A stretch of DNA of 64,000 nucleotides from Methylobacterium oryzihabitans (GCF_004004555.2 NZ_SACP01000002.1:124001-188000), one strand, 5' to 3'; positions 26,174 to 35,728 are shown, numbered from the stretch's first letter. Numbers and translations: made by a program. The notes: generated from the sequence alone by a model not told the origin.

Positions 26174-27088
26174 GTGGCGGCGCCGGAGAACGAGGTCTCC
26201 CGCGGCGGCGGCTTCGCGGTCGCGCCCGGCACCGGGACGCGCCCCGGCGTGCTGGTGGCGATGCCGTTCGACCGCGACCTCATCGCCCGGTTCCGCGCCA
26301 CCTTCCCGACCGCCAAGTGGCGGCGGGCCCTGCGGCGCTGGTTCGTGCCCGGCACCACCGCCGAGCAGCGCGTCGACGCCTGGATCGCGCGGGAATTCGC
26401 GACGCTCGATTCCCACGCCGACGACAAGGGCCGCGACGCCTTCGCCTTCGAGCCGCTGGCGAGCCGCTACCTCGAGACGCCGCCCGACAGCCTCGTGGTG
26501 CGCACCCCCTACTCGCGCCGGGTGGTCGATCTCCTGCGCGGCATCGCCTCGGCGCACTGGGATCCCGCGATCCGGGCGTGGCGGGTGCCGTGGCGCGGTT
26601 ACGAGGACCTGCGGGCGGTCTGGCCGGCGATCGAGGCGGCCGCCGCCGAGGCCGAGCCGGCGGCGCGCCGGGCCCGCGCCGCCGGCCGCGACCCGGGCCG
26701 GGAGAGCGAGCGGCGCCGGCGCCGCCACCCGGTGCCGCAGGCCGACCCGCCGCCGCTCGGCGCCCCGGTGGAAACCCGCGAGCACGGCGTCGTGACGTTC
26801 GAGGCGCTGGACGCCGACCCGCTCGACCCCGCGGCGGTGGCCACGACCTACCCGTTCCTGCGCGACCGCGGCGGCTCCTTCGTCTGGGGCTGGTGGCGGA
26901 TGCCGACCTTTGCCGAACTCGCCGCGGTTCTCCCGGCCGCCGGACCGGACGACCCCGCCCGCGGCTGGTGGCCGCCGACCCGCGACGGCCTCGACGAGCG
27001 CCGCCGGCGCCTGCGCGAGACGGCGCATGCCCGCGAGACCCGGGCCGCCCGGCGGGCGGCGCGGGAGACGGCGCCCGACCCGGCGTGA
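26174..27088 (+). CDS. HARP-like repeat protein of unknown function
   Basis: A 304-aa, very Arg-rich protein. Two short modules resemble HARP repeats of HepA/SMARCAL1 proteins: FRATFPTAKWRRALRRWFVPG near residues 40-60, and GIASAHWDPAIRAWRVPWRG near 118-137. A basic linker (RESERRRRRHPVP) and a C-terminal YPFLRDRGGSFVWGWWRMPTF follow. No helicase domain is present, unlike true HARP proteins, so it may bind DNA on its own. The GTG at 26174 follows the PRC-barrel stop directly. Confidence 0.6.
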   Translation: MAAPENEVSRGGGFAVAPGTGTRPGVLVAMPFDRDLIARFRATFPTAKWRRALRRWFVPGTTAEQRVDAWIAREFATLDSHADDKGRDAFAFEPLASRYLETPPDSLVVRTPYSRRVVDLLRGIASAHWDPAIRAWRVPWRGYEDLRAVWPAIEAAAAEAEPAARRARAAGRDPGRESERRRRRHPVPQADPPPLGAPVETREHGVVTFEALDADPLDPAAVATTYPFLRDRGGSFVWGWWRMPTFAELAAVLPAAGPDDPARGWWPPTRDGLDERRRRLRETAHARETRAARRAARETAPDPA

Positions 27089-27177
27089 GCGGGCGGGGCA
27101 CGCGCCCGGAGGCCGCGCTATAACGCGCGACGACGGCCGATTCGCCCCGAACGGCGGCAGACGAGGAGCAGCGCGCG

Positions 27178-27642
27178 ATGCGCGGTGGATGGGATCGGCG
27201 GGCCTGGGCCGCCGGAATGCTGGGTCTGGCGCTGGCCGCGGCGGGCGGTCGGGCCCGGGCGGCGACCTACGAGTTCGTGCCGGCGCCGCAGGCCGACCTG
27301 AACCGGGTCTACCGGGTCGACACGGTCACGGGCGAGGTCACCTCGTGCCAGTACGGCCTGCAGGAGAACACCGTCGGCACGACCCTGTGCTTCGGTCCCG
27401 GCGAGGGCGCCGGTCCGCAGCCGCCGTCGCAATACGGCCTCGTCGCCACCCGCCACCTGCGCGAGGCCGGCGTGTTCCGGGTCAACCACCGCACCGGCGC
27501 GATGAGCATCTGCTACGTGCTGGAGGACGCCGTGGTGTGCACGCCGCAGGCGAGCGCCGGCGGCGCCGGGGCGCCGGTGCCGGCCCCGACGACCCGCGGC
27601 ACCGGGCCGACCCCGCAGGCACCGGCGACCGGGCGGCCGTGA
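27178..27642 (+). CDS. Exported protein of unknown function
   Basis: A 154-aa protein with a signal peptide (AAGMLGLALAAAGGRARA). The mature part has two related segments, YRVDTVTGEVTSCQYG and FRVNHRTGAMSICYVL, which look like a WD/PQQ-like strand repeat, each with one Cys. The tail is Pro/Ala/Thr-rich. TATAAC at 27119-27124 could be a -10 element. No family assigned. Confidence 0.7.
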   Translation: MRGGWDRRAWAAGMLGLALAAAGGRARAATYEFVPAPQADLNRVYRVDTVTGEVTSCQYGLQENTVGTTLCFGPGEGAGPQPPSQYGLVATRHLREAGVFRVNHRTGAMSICYVLEDAVVCTPQASAGGAGAPVPAPTTRGTGPTPQAPATGRP

Positions 27643-27658
27643 TCCGGCCGCGGCCCGG

Positions 27659-27856
27659 TCACCCGCGCCGGCCGGCTCCGTGCCGGTCGCCGAGGAACCC
27701 GGCCCGGCGCAGTTCGGCCGCGACCGCCTCGACGCCGTCGGGGCCGAGGGCCGTCGCGTCGAACACCTGCCGGGTGTCCTGCTCCTCGGCCGCCGCGACC
27801 GGCGGCGGCTCGGCGGGCGCTCCGTAGCTGCCCGTGCTGGCTGCGATCATCGACAT
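27659..27856 (-). CDS. Small protein of unknown function
   Basis: A 65-aa acidic/Pro-Ala-rich protein (MSMIAASTGSYGAPAEPPPV), with a C-terminal helix (DGVEAVAAELRRAGFLGD). The ATG at 27856 has a G-rich site 6-9 nt upstream. It ends 17 bp from the convergent secreted-protein gene. This is a weak call based on frame and ribosome site only. Confidence 0.45.
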   Translation of the reverse strand: MSMIAASTGSYGAPAEPPPVAAAEEQDTRQVFDATALGPDGVEAVAAELRRAGFLGDRHGAGRRG

Positions 27857-28049
27857 CGTGGCGTCCCCCTGCCCGCTCTGCCGGCGGTGATTCGTCGTCG
27901 GATCGGATGATGCCCCGGGCACGCGCGCCTGACCATCCGTTAAGATCCGGTCAACGATCCCTTTCCCGGGGATCCCGGGCGGAACGGTCCTTGCCTGCCG
28001 GACGGTCATCCCGCACACGCTGACGGGTTTTCAGGGGGCGAGCACGCCG

Positions 28050-30869
28050 ATGGACAGGCACGAGGGCAACGGCGCGGCATCCCGCGACGCAGAGGAACTG
28101 GAGCGCGACCTGCTCCACCTGGTGGAGCAGGCCCGCCAGCAGGCGAGCGAGGATCCGTTCCGCAATCCGGTCCTGACCGTGGCGCTGGCGATCAGCCGGC
28201 GGTTCGACCGCGGCGAGATCGGCGAGGGCGACCTCGACGGCCTGTTCGCCCGCCTGCGCCACGACGCCCTCGGCGAGCGGGCGGCGCGCCTGCGGGCCTA
28301 TGTCGGCCTCGGCGGCGGGGCGAGCCTCGACGACACCGCGACGCTGGTCCTCGGCGATCCGGCGGCCTCGTTCGAGGAGGCGCGGGCGCGGCTGGAGCGC
28401 ACCCGGTTCGCGGCGGTGTTCACCGCCCACCCGACCTTCGGCATGTCGCGGGCGGTGGCCCACCTGCTGGCGGACGCCGCCACGGCGGAGCCGGAGGCGC
28501 GGGAGCCGTTCCTGGCCGAGGCCGCGACGCTGTCGGCGCGGCCCGACCCGGTCATCACCCTCAACGACGAGTTCGATCAGGCCCGGCACGGGGTGCAGCA
28601 CGGGCGCGCCGCCCTCGACCGGCTCAACGCCGCGGTGTTGCGCGCGGCGCGGGAGCGCTGGCCCGACCGCTGGCACGCGCTGGTGCCGCGCCCGGTCGTG
28701 CTCGCCTCCTGGGTCGGATGCGACACCGACGGGCGCACCGACATCGACTGGTGGGACACCCTGCGCTACCGGCTCGAATCGAAGCGGACCCAGTTCGACC
28801 GGGTGCTCGACCAGTTGCCGGACGACCCGGCCGCCGGCCCAGCCCGGCGCCTCGCGGAAGCCGCCCGCGACGCGGTGCTGCGCCAGCTCGCCGCGGCGCC
28901 CAAGCTCGGCGACAAGCCGGGCCTGGAGGTGGTGCACCGCTTCGCCCTCGCCCTCATCATCGAGCGCGAGCGGGCGCAGACCGAGGTCGGGCCGCTGCTG
29001 GCGCTCCTCGACCAGGCGGTGGCGGAGGCGGCCGACGACGACGCCCGCCTCGCGCTGTGCGTGCTGCGGGCGGGCTGCGCCGCCCACGGGCTCCAGAACG
29101 GGCTGCCGCATTTCCGGCTCAACGCCAGCCAGGTCCACAACGCGGTCCGCCGCGCCCTCGACCAGGACGGCGACCCGACCGACCCGGCCCAGCGCCGCTC
29201 GCACCTCGCCTCGATCAACGACCTGCTCGACCACGTCGCGGCGGTGCCGGTGGATTTCGGGGCGCTCGCCGCCGAGCGCGCCTCGGCCGCCCGGCTGATG
29301 ATGACGATCGCCCAGATCCTCAAGCACGTCGACGGCAGCCACCCGGTCCGCTTCCTCATCGCCGAGACCGAGACCGGCTACACCCTGCTCGCCGCCCTCT
29401 GGCTCGCCGAGCATTTCGGCATCGGCGACAAGGTCGAGATCACGCCGCTGTTCGAGACCGCCTCGGCGCTCGAACAGGGCATCCACGTCGTCGAGGACGC
29501 CCTGCGCTCGCCGCACTGGCAGCGGTACCTCAAGCGCCTCGGCCGGCTGGTGCTGCAGTTCGGCTACTCGGATTCCGGCCGCTACGTCGGCCAGATCGCC
29601 GCGACGTTCTGGATCGAGCGCCTGCGCCTGCGCGTCACCGAGCTGATGGTGGCCCACGGCCTCGCCGACGTCGAGCTGGTGATCTTCGACACCCACGGCG
29701 AGTCGATCGGCCGCGGCGCCCATCCCGAGAGCCTCGCCGAGCGGCTGGCCTACCTCGCCCCGACCCAGGCCCGCCGGCGCAACCGCGAGGCCGGGATCCA
29801 GGTCCGGCTCGAATCGAGCTTCCAGGGCACCGACGGCTACCTCCTGTTCGGCAGCCCGGCGCTCGCCGAGGCGACGGTGCAGCGCATCGCCGAGCACGTC
29901 TACTCGCGCCTGCCCGAGGCGCCCGACCCGGTCTACGCCGAGCCGGACTTCGCCACCGAGTTCTTCACCGGCATGCGCCAGGACATGCAGACCCTGGTGG
30001 ACGATCCCGGCTACGCCGCCCTGCTCGGCACCTTCGGTCCCAACCTCATCGACCGCACCGGCTCGCGCCCGGTCGCGCGCCAGTCCGACGCCGGCGGCCC
30101 CGTGGCGATCACCCATCCGGCCCAGATGCGGGCGATCCCCAACAACGCGATCCTCCAGCAGCTCGGCTTCCTCGCCAACAGCCTGCACGGCCTCGGCCGC
30201 GCCGCCGGGCGCGCGCCCGACCTGTTCAACGACATGCGGGTGCAGTCGGAGCGGTTCGGCCGCGCCTTCAGCCTCGCCCGGCACGCCGCCGCGGTCAGCG
30301 ACCTCGACGTGCTGCGGGCCTATGTCGACACCCTCGATCCCGGCATGTGGCTGGAGCGGGCGCGGCGGGCGACCCGCGACGGGCGGCGCGAGGAGATCGT
30401 CGCCATCGCGGCGGCCCTCGACCGGCTCAACCTCGCGCCGCGCCTGCGCCGGCTGTTCGGCCGCCTCACCCACGACCACCTGCGGCTCCAGATGGTCGCC
30501 GCCGACCTGACCGGGATGGGGCCGCGCCTGACCCTGCTGCACGCCCTGCGGATCGCCCTGATCCACCGGATCTGGTTCCTCGCCGTCCACATCCCGGGCT
30601 TCCGCCCGCAGGCCGGCGTCACCCGCGAGGCCCTGATCGAGCGCATCCTGCGCCTCGACGTCGAGGCCTGTCTCAAGCTCCTCGACGAGATCTTCCCGGT
30701 CACTCCCGACCCGACGCTCGGGCTCAATTTCGGCGAGCCGGCCGGCCCCCGCGGCGTCGGCACCTACGAGGCCGAGCACCGCACCCTGTTCGCCCCGATT
30801 GGCCGCCTGTTCGCCCAGGTGCGCGAGATCAGCGGCATGATCCAGCACGAGGTCGGGGCGTTCGGGTAG
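28050..30869 (+). CDS. Divergent phosphoenolpyruvate carboxylase homologue
   Basis: A 939-aa protein with PEP carboxylase architecture. VFTAHPTFG (~residue 125) keeps the catalytic His, SWVGCDTDGR matches the GGDRDGNP block, GYSDSGRYVG matches the YSDSAKDAG block, and GSRPVAR matches the GSRPAKR loop. The essential FHGRGGSIGRGG loop of true enzymes is replaced by FDTHGESIGRG (~545), so the E. coli His579 and Arg581 positions are not conserved. The C-terminal NTG is absent. Either it has another reaction or is regulatory. The ATG at 28050 is preceded by a G-rich site. It is monocistronic. Confidence 0.75.
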   Translation: MDRHEGNGAASRDAEELERDLLHLVEQARQQASEDPFRNPVLTVALAISRRFDRGEIGEGDLDGLFARLRHDALGERAARLRAYVGLGGGASLDDTATLVLGDPAASFEEARARLERTRFAAVFTAHPTFGMSRAVAHLLADAATAEPEAREPFLAEAATLSARPDPVITLNDEFDQARHGVQHGRAALDRLNAAVLRAARERWPDRWHALVPRPVVLASWVGCDTDGRTDIDWWDTLRYRLESKRTQFDRVLDQLPDDPAAGPARRLAEAARDAVLRQLAAAPKLGDKPGLEVVHRFALALIIERERAQTEVGPLLALLDQAVAEAADDDARLALCVLRAGCAAHGLQNGLPHFRLNASQVHNAVRRALDQDGDPTDPAQRRSHLASINDLLDHVAAVPVDFGALAAERASAARLMMTIAQILKHVDGSHPVRFLIAETETGYTLLAALWLAEHFGIGDKVEITPLFETASALEQGIHVVEDALRSPHWQRYLKRLGRLVLQFGYSDSGRYVGQIAATFWIERLRLRVTELMVAHGLADVELVIFDTHGESIGRGAHPESLAERLAYLAPTQARRRNREAGIQVRLESSFQGTDGYLLFGSPALAEATVQRIAEHVYSRLPEAPDPVYAEPDFATEFFTGMRQDMQTLVDDPGYAALLGTFGPNLIDRTGSRPVARQSDAGGPVAITHPAQMRAIPNNAILQQLGFLANSLHGLGRAAGRAPDLFNDMRVQSERFGRAFSLARHAAAVSDLDVLRAYVDTLDPGMWLERARRATRDGRREEIVAIAAALDRLNLAPRLRRLFGRLTHDHLRLQMVAADLTGMGPRLTLLHALRIALIHRIWFLAVHIPGFRPQAGVTREALIERILRLDVEACLKLLDEIFPVTPDPTLGLNFGEPAGPRGVGTYEAEHRTLFAPIGRLFAQVREISGMIQHEVGAFG

Positions 30870-30890
30870 AGGGGTGCGGGGCGCATTCAA

Positions 30891-31114
30891 ACCCTCCCCC
30901 CTCTGCGGGGGAGGGTGGCGAACGGAGTGAGCGCAGCGGGACGAAGTCCCGCCGAGAGGGGAACCACGCTTCCGGAAAGGTCGGAGCCGATGGGACAGGC
31001 GCTCCATCCGACACCGTCGCGGTCCCCTCTTGTGGGACTGTCGTCCCGGCCCGCCCCGCGCACGAGTGCTTCGCACTCGCAGCGGGGCACCCTCCCCCGC
31101 ATAGGGGGGAGGGT
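30891..31114. repeat. Hairpin-rich intergenic region after the PEPC homologue
   Basis: A 292-bp gap. Hairpins ACCCTCCCC/GGGGAGGGT occur at 30891-30916 and 31089-31114 at its two ends. Between them are GCGGGAC-GAA-GTCCCGC (30938 area) and CGAGTGC-TT-GCACTCG (31064 area). It serves as terminator for the PEPC homologue and the convergent coaE operon. No gene was seen. Confidence 0.55.
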
Positions 31115-31161
31115 TCGCGTCGCGGGTTTCACGAGGGGTGGTGGCGGCCTGCCAACGACCC

Positions 31162-31755
31162 TCACCGCCGCAGCGTCGCGATCACCGCCTCCACCTGCGC
31201 CTCGGCATGGGGGAAGCCCTCCCCGGTCTCGATCACGAAGTCGGCCCGGCGGCGCTTCTCGGCATCGGGCATCTGCTTGGCGAGAATCGCCGCGAAGGTC
31301 GCCTCGGTCATGCCGGGCCGGGCGAGCACCCGGGCGCGCTGGACCTCGGGCGGGGCGCTGACCACCGCCACCGCGTCGCAGCGCGCCTCGCCGCCGGTCT
31401 CGTAGAGCAGCGGCACGTCGAGCACCGCGAGCGGCGCCCCGGCCTGGGCGGCGAGAAAGTCCGCCTCGGCCGCGCGCACCAGGGGATGGACCAGGGCTTC
31501 GAGCGCCCTCATCCGCGCCGGATCGTCGAGCACGCGGGCGCGCAGGGCGGCGCGGTCGACGGCGCCGTCGGGGGCGAGGGTGCCCGGAAACGCCTCGCCG
31601 ATCCGCGCCGCCGCGGCGCCGCCCGGGCCGTAGAGGGCATGGACGCAGGCATCGGCGTCGTGGACCGGCACGCCGCGGGCGCGGAACATCGCCGCGGTGG
31701 CGCTCTTGCCCATCCCGATCGAGCCGGTGAGGCCGAGGACGACCGGCCGGCTCAC
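31162..31755 (-). CDS. coaE: Dephospho-CoA kinase
   Basis: A 197-aa P-loop kinase for the last step of coenzyme A synthesis. Walker A is [11 protein letters not shown], then [14 protein letters not shown] binds dephospho-Co[11 protein letters not shown] and the lid ([30 protein letters not shown]) follow. The GTG at 31755 overlaps the aroE stop (GTGA). It is the last gene of the origin-flanking maf-aroE-coaE cluster; in Caulobacter dnaQ comes next, but here it ends at the hairpin region. Confidence 0.95.
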   Translation of the reverse strand: MSRPVVLGLTGSIGMGKSATAAMFRARGVPVHDADACVHALYGPGGAAAARIGEAFPGTLAPDGAVDRAALRARVLDDPARMRALEALVHPLVRAAEADFLAAQAGAPLAVLDVPLLYETGGEARCDAVAVVSAPPEVQRARVLARPGMTEATFAAILAKQMPDAEKRRRADFVIETGEGFPHAEAQVEAVIATLRR

Positions 31756-32615
31756 CGACGGCCCTCGATGTCGGCGACCACGAGGGCGCGCAGCTCCGGG
31801 GTGACCCGCGGCGTCACCCCGAACCAGCGGGCGAAGCCCGGCACCGCCTGATGCAGCAGCATGCCGAGCCCGTCGACCGCCGCGAGGCCGCGGACGCGGG
31901 CGGCGGCGAGCAGCGGCGTCTCCAGCGGCACGTAGACGGCGTCCGCCACCGCGGCCCCCGCCGGCAGCGGCGACAGGTCGAGGACGAGGGGCGGGCCGCT
32001 GCCCATGCCGAGCGAGGTGGTGTTGACGAGGAGCCCCGCCTCCGCGAGGTGGTCCGGCAGCGCCTCCCACTCCACCGACGCGACCCGTTCGGGATCGAGG
32101 TCGCGCAGGGCCCCGGCGCGCTCCGCCGTGCGGTTGGCGACGAGGATCCGCGACAGGCCGCGGTCGAGCAGCCCGACCACGATCGCCCGCGCGGCGCCCC
32201 CGGCTCCGAGGATCACCGCCGCCCGCCCCGCCGCGGTGCCGGTCGAGACCGGCCATTCCGCGCCGAGGCTCGCGTCGAGGTGGGCGATGAAGCCGGGCGC
32301 GTCGGTGTTGTCGCCGTGCAGCCGGCCGTCGCCGTCGAGGCTCAGCGTGTTGACGGCGCCGATCCGGCGCGCCCGCGGCGTGAGGTGGTCGACGAGGCGG
32401 AACGCCGCCTCCTTGTGCGGGATCGTGACGTTGCCGCCGACGAAGCCGGCCTCGGCGAAGCCGCGCAGGAAGTCGGCGAAACCCTCCGGCGCCACGTCGA
32501 TCCGCTCGTAGCGGCCGGCGAGGCCGTGGGCGGCGAGCCAGTGGCCGTGGATCAGCGGCGAGCGCGAATGCGCGATCGGATGGCCGACCACGAAGGCTTT
32601 CGGGAGAGCGGGCAT
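31752..32615 (-). CDS. aroE: Shikimate dehydrogenase (NADP+)
   Basis: A 287-aa enzyme that reduces 3-dehydroshikimate to shikimate. The substrate site is HSRSPLIH and GNVTIPHKE (catalytic Lys), with NTLS and DNTDAPGF. The NADP site is [12 protein letters not shown] and [16 protein letters not shown] closes the site. It belongs to the shikimate route with aroK, aroB and DAHP synthase elsewhere in the window. Its stop overlaps coaE; it starts 17 bp after maf. Confidence 0.95.
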   Translation of the reverse strand: MPALPKAFVVGHPIAHSRSPLIHGHWLAAHGLAGRYERIDVAPEGFADFLRGFAEAGFVGGNVTIPHKEAAFRLVDHLTPRARRIGAVNTLSLDGDGRLHGDNTDAPGFIAHLDASLGAEWPVSTGTAAGRAAVILGAGGAARAIVVGLLDRGLSRILVANRTAERAGALRDLDPERVASVEWEALPDHLAEAGLLVNTTSLGMGSGPPLVLDLSPLPAGAAVADAVYVPLETPLLAAARVRGLAAVDGLGMLLHQAVPGFARWFGVTPRVTPELRALVVADIEGRR

Positions 32616-32632
32616 GGGCGGGTCCGGTCGGA

Positions 32633-33247
32633 TCAGAACGCCAGCAGGCCCCGGCCGCGCAGGCGCGCGAGCAGGGGCAGCAGCGGCAGGCCGAGGATGG
32701 TGGAATGGTCGCCCTCGACGGCGTCGAACAGGTGGATGCCGACGCCCTCAATCTGGTAGGCGCCGACGCTGCCGGTCACCGCCGGACCGGCGGCGTCGAG
32801 ATAGGCGTCGATCGCCGCGCCGTCGAGCGGCCGCAGGGTGAGCCGGGCGGTGGCGACGAAGCGGTCGACCACGACGCCGCCGAGCGCCAGCGCCACCGCG
32901 GCGTGCAGGCCGTGGGTCCGGCCCTGGAGCCGGGCGAGATGAGCGTGCGCCGCCGCCCGGCCGCCGGGCTTGTGCAGCACCGCGCCGTCGAGATCGAGCA
33001 CCTGGTCGGCCCCGACCACGACCCGGTCGGGCGCGGCCTCGGCGACCGCCGCGGTCTTGGCCTCGGCGAGAACTTGCGCGAGGCGCGCCGGCGGCAGGCC
33101 GCCGGACGCGGCCTCGACGGCGCGCTCGTCGACCTCCGGCGCCCGCGCCTCGACGGCGAGGCCGGCGGACTCGAGCAGCGCCCGGCGGGTCGGGCTGGTC
33201 GAGGCGAGGAGAAGCGGCGCGGGGCCGCGCCAGAGCGGACGGGTCAT
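32633..33247 (-). CDS. maf: Maf-family nucleotide pyrophosphatase
   Basis: A 204-aa protein of the Maf/HAM1-like group that hydrolyses non-canonical or dNTP nucleotides to monophosphates. [15 protein letters not shown] is the N-terminal signature, followed by [27 protein letters not shown] and [26 protein letters not shown]. The subgroup (dTTP/UTP or m7GTP) is not clear. It lies between ppsR and aroE, the usual origin-side position in alphaproteobacteria. Confidence 0.92.
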   Translation of the reverse strand: MTRPLWRGPAPLLLASTSPTRRALLESAGLAVEARAPEVDERAVEAASGGLPPARLAQVLAEAKTAAVAEAAPDRVVVGADQVLDLDGAVLHKPGGRAAAHAHLARLQGRTHGLHAAVALALGGVVVDRFVATARLTLRPLDGAAIDAYLDAAGPAVTGSVGAYQIEGVGIHLFDAVEGDHSTILGLPLLPLLARLRGRGLLAF

Positions 33248-33262
33248 CGGGGGTCGGGCGCG

Positions 33263-34093
33263 TCAGGTGGCGATGAACTTCATCCGGTGCTCGCGGTGGA
33301 GGTCGACGATCGTCGCCGCCGTCTCCTCGATCGAGCGCCGGGTCACGTCGATCACCGGCCAGCGGTTGCGGGCGAACAGCCGGCGCGAGGTCGCGATCTC
33401 GTTGGCCACCGCGTCGCGGTCGACATAGGGCGAATCCTCGTCGGCCTTGAGGCTGAGCAGCCGGTTCTGGCGGATCTGCACGATCCGCTCCGGCGAGGCG
33501 ATCAGCCCGACGACCAGCGCCCGGCGCAGGGTCTCCAGCACCGGCGGCGGCGGCACGCCCGGGACGAGCGGGATGTTGGCGGTCTTGAGGCCGCGATTGG
33601 CGAGGTAGATCGCGGTCGGGGTCTTCGAGGTCCGGCTGACGCCGAGCAGCACCACGTCGGCCTCGTCGAGGTCGACCGGCAGGTTGCCGTCGTCGTGCGC
33701 CAGGGTGAAGTTCATCGCGTCGATGCGCTTGAAGTACTCGGCGTTCAGCATGTGCTGGGCGCCGGGCCGCGCGGTCGAATGGGCGCCGAGATAGGATTGC
33801 AGCAGGCTGTGCACCGGCTCCAGCACCGACAGGGCCGGCGAGCCGGTGGCCCGGCACGCCTCCTCCAGCCGCTCGGTCAGCTCGTGCCCGACGAGGGTGT
33901 AGAGCACGATGCCGGGCGCCTGCTCGATCTCGTTGATGACCCGCTCCAGCTGGGTCCCCGAGCGCACCAGCGGATAGACGTGCTCGATCGCCGAGACGCC
34001 CTCGTACTGCGCCGCCGCGGCGCGGCCGACATTGATGAGGGTCTCGCCGGTGGAGTCCGAGACGAGGTGGAGGTGAAAGTAGCTGCGGACCAC
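33263..34093 (-). CDS. ppsR: PEP synthase/pyruvate phosphate dikinase regulatory protein (DUF299)
   Basis: A 276-aa bifunctional ADP-dependent kinase/Pi-dependent pyrophosphorylase that switches PEP synthase or pyruvate phosphate dikinase off and on. The N-terminus is [14 protein letters not shown]. The nucleotide loop is [20 protein letters not shown], typical of the family. The start is GTG at 34093. It is the first gene on the left side of the origin, as in Caulobacter, and transcribed away from it. Its target enzyme is not in this window. Confidence 0.93.
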   Translation of the reverse strand: MVRSYFHLHLVSDSTGETLINVGRAAAAQYEGVSAIEHVYPLVRSGTQLERVINEIEQAPGIVLYTLVGHELTERLEEACRATGSPALSVLEPVHSLLQSYLGAHSTARPGAQHMLNAEYFKRIDAMNFTLAHDDGNLPVDLDEADVVLLGVSRTSKTPTAIYLANRGLKTANIPLVPGVPPPPVLETLRRALVVGLIASPERIVQIRQNRLLSLKADEDSPYVDRDAVANEIATSRRLFARNRWPVIDVTRRSIEETAATIVDLHREHRMKFIAT

Positions 34094-34195
34094 GTGGACT
34101 CCCCGGCCGGGCGGTGAGGGGCCGGACCGGTCCGGCGCGCGCGATCCCCGCCCCGGGCCGGTTATGCACCCCGGGGCGCGTCGGGAGTCGACAAG

Positions 34196-34204
34196 TGTGG
34201 ATAA
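34196..34204 (-). promoter_or_regulatory. Consensus DnaA box
   Basis: TGTGGATAA, whose reverse complement TTATCCACA is the exact consensus DnaA box. It is in the ppsR-hemE gap. Confidence 0.8.
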
Positions 34205-34393
34205 TCCGGGCTTGGCCGCAGGTCCAGGCGGCGGGCGCCTCCGCTCATCGACTCCCGCGTCAACAGACGCGAGGGTGCCGGGACGGCGCGACGGGCCGAT
34301 GGGAGAATCCGGGACCCGGTCGGCCGCGGGAGAGGATCGCGGGGCGCAAGCCCCTCACCTCTCACGCGATCCCTGCATATTGAACGGAACCTG

Positions 34394-34408
34394 TTAAAGC
34401 CCTCTTAA
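34394..34408 (+). promoter_or_regulatory. Consensus CtrA box
   Basis: TTAA-AGCCCTC-TTAA, the exact TTAA-N7-TTAA pattern bound by the cell-cycle regulator CtrA, which represses initiation at the Caulobacter origin. Confidence 0.7.
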
Positions 34409-34465
34409 CGCCGTCGCCGCGGGGAGAGGCTGTGGACGCCGCTGGCAGCGCGTGATTCCGCCCCC

Positions 34466-34511
34466 CAATAGAAAAAACAGAGTCCTAGATTCCTATCTTC
34501 CTTTTATGAGA
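34466..34511. other. AT-rich block, candidate DNA-unwinding element
   Basis: About 30% GC over 46 bp (CAATAGAAAAAACAGAG to CTTCCTTTTATGAG) in a genome that is near 70% GC. It also has two GANTC sites 8 bp apart. Confidence 0.65.
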
Positions 34512-34630
34512 GGCCGGCTGGGGACGCGTCGCGGCGCACGAAGCGACCAAGGGTCCCCCTGTCGGACGGAGGCTCTGCGGTTAGATCGAGCCGACGGCCT
34601 GCGGGCCGATGACGAGGGAGAACGACGAGC

Positions 34631-35728
34631 GTGACGCCGAACACCTCCGAGGCAGCCCGTGGGGCTGCCGCCGCCCGCCGGCCGGTGCTGCGCGTCCTCG
34701 GCGGCGAGGCGCTGTCGCCCCCGCCGGCCTGGATGATGCGGCAGGCCGGCCGCTACCTGCCGGAATATCGCGAGGTGCGGGCGCAGGCCGGCTCGTTCCT
34801 CGACCTGTGCTACAATCCGGACTTCGCCACCGAGGTCACGCTCCAGCCGATCCGGCGCTTCGGCTTCGAGGCGGCGATCCTGTTCTCCGACATCCTGGTG
34901 GTGCCGCACGCGCTCGGCCAGGACGTGCGCTTCGTCGAGGGCGAGGGGCCGCGCCTCGATCCCCTCGCCGGGCAGGCCGAGTTCGATGCCCTGCGCGGGC
35001 CCGACGACCCGGCGGTGATGGGCCGGCTCGCGCCGGTCTTCGAGACGGTGTCGCGCCTGCGGGCGGGCCTGCCCGACGCCACCACCCTGCTCGGCTTCTG
35101 CGGCGCGCCCTGGACGGTGGCGAGCTACATGATCGGCGGGCGCGGCACGCCCGATCTCGCCCCCTCGCGGGCGCTCGGCGCCCGCGACCCGGCGCTCCTC
35201 GACGCGCTGATCGACCGGCTGGTGAGCGTCTCGATCGAGTACCTCGCCCGGCAATGCGCCGCCGGGGCCGACGCGGTGCAGATCTTCGAGAGCCATGCCG
35301 GCGCCCTGCCGGCGGTTCCGGAGGGCGAGACCGGCGACGCCCTGGCGCGCTGGAGCCTGCGCCCGATCGCCCGGATCGTCGCCGGCCTGCGGGCGCGGGC
35401 GCCGGGGGTGCGGATCATCGTGTTCGCCCGCGGCTCGGGGCTCGACGGGCATGCCCGGGTCGTCGCCGAGACCGGCGCCGACGCGGTCGGGGTCGACTGG
35501 GCGGTGGATCTCGCGGCCCTGCGCGCCCGCCTGCCGGCTGGCACCGTAACCCAGGGCAACCTCGCCCCCGAGACCTTGATCGCCGGTGGCGACGCCCTCG
35601 ACGCGGCGGTGGACGCGATCCGCGCCGCCACCGCGGGCACGCCGCACGTGTTCAACCTCGGCCACGGCATCACCCCGCAGACGCCGATCGCGCATGTCGA
35701 GCGCATGCTCGACCGGCTTCGCAGGTGA
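34631..35728 (+). CDS. hemE: Uroporphyrinogen decarboxylase
   Basis: A 365-aa TIM-barrel enzyme that turns uroporphyrinogen III into coproporphyrinogen III in haem synthesis. Signatures PPAWMMRQAGRYLPEYREVR and the ILFSDILVVPHALGQDV block with its catalytic Asp are intact, with GFCGAPWTVASYMI and FNLGHGITPQTP further on. The start is GTG at 34631 after GAGGGAG. It reads away from the origin and is followed by three tandem copies of its own last 34 bp and then hemJ. Confidence 0.95.
   Translation: MTPNTSEAARGAAAARRPVLRVLGGEALSPPPAWMMRQAGRYLPEYREVRAQAGSFLDLCYNPDFATEVTLQPIRRFGFEAAILFSDILVVPHALGQDVRFVEGEGPRLDPLAGQAEFDALRGPDDPAVMGRLAPVFETVSRLRAGLPDATTLLGFCGAPWTVASYMIGGRGTPDLAPSRALGARDPALLDALIDRLVSVSIEYLARQCAAGADAVQIFESHAGALPAVPEGETGDALARWSLRPIARIVAGLRARAPGVRIIVFARGSGLDGHARVVAETGADAVGVDWAVDLAALRARLPAGTVTQGNLAPETLIAGGDALDAAVDAIRAATAGTPHVFNLGHGITPQTPIAHVERMLDRLRR

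Larger units (their letters stand above)
34094..34630. other. oriC: Probable chromosomal replication origin (oriC)
   Basis: A 537-bp non-coding gap between divergent ppsR and hemE. It contains a perfect DnaA box at 34196-34204 and a near-match TTATGCACC at 34162-34170. A perfect CtrA box is at 34394-34408. GANTC sites lie at 34185, 34250, 34305, 34454, 34480 and 34488, and an AT-rich block at 34466-34511. The gene order matches the known origin of Caulobacter and other alphaproteobacteria. The calls are by eye; initiation has not been shown. Confidence 0.8.
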
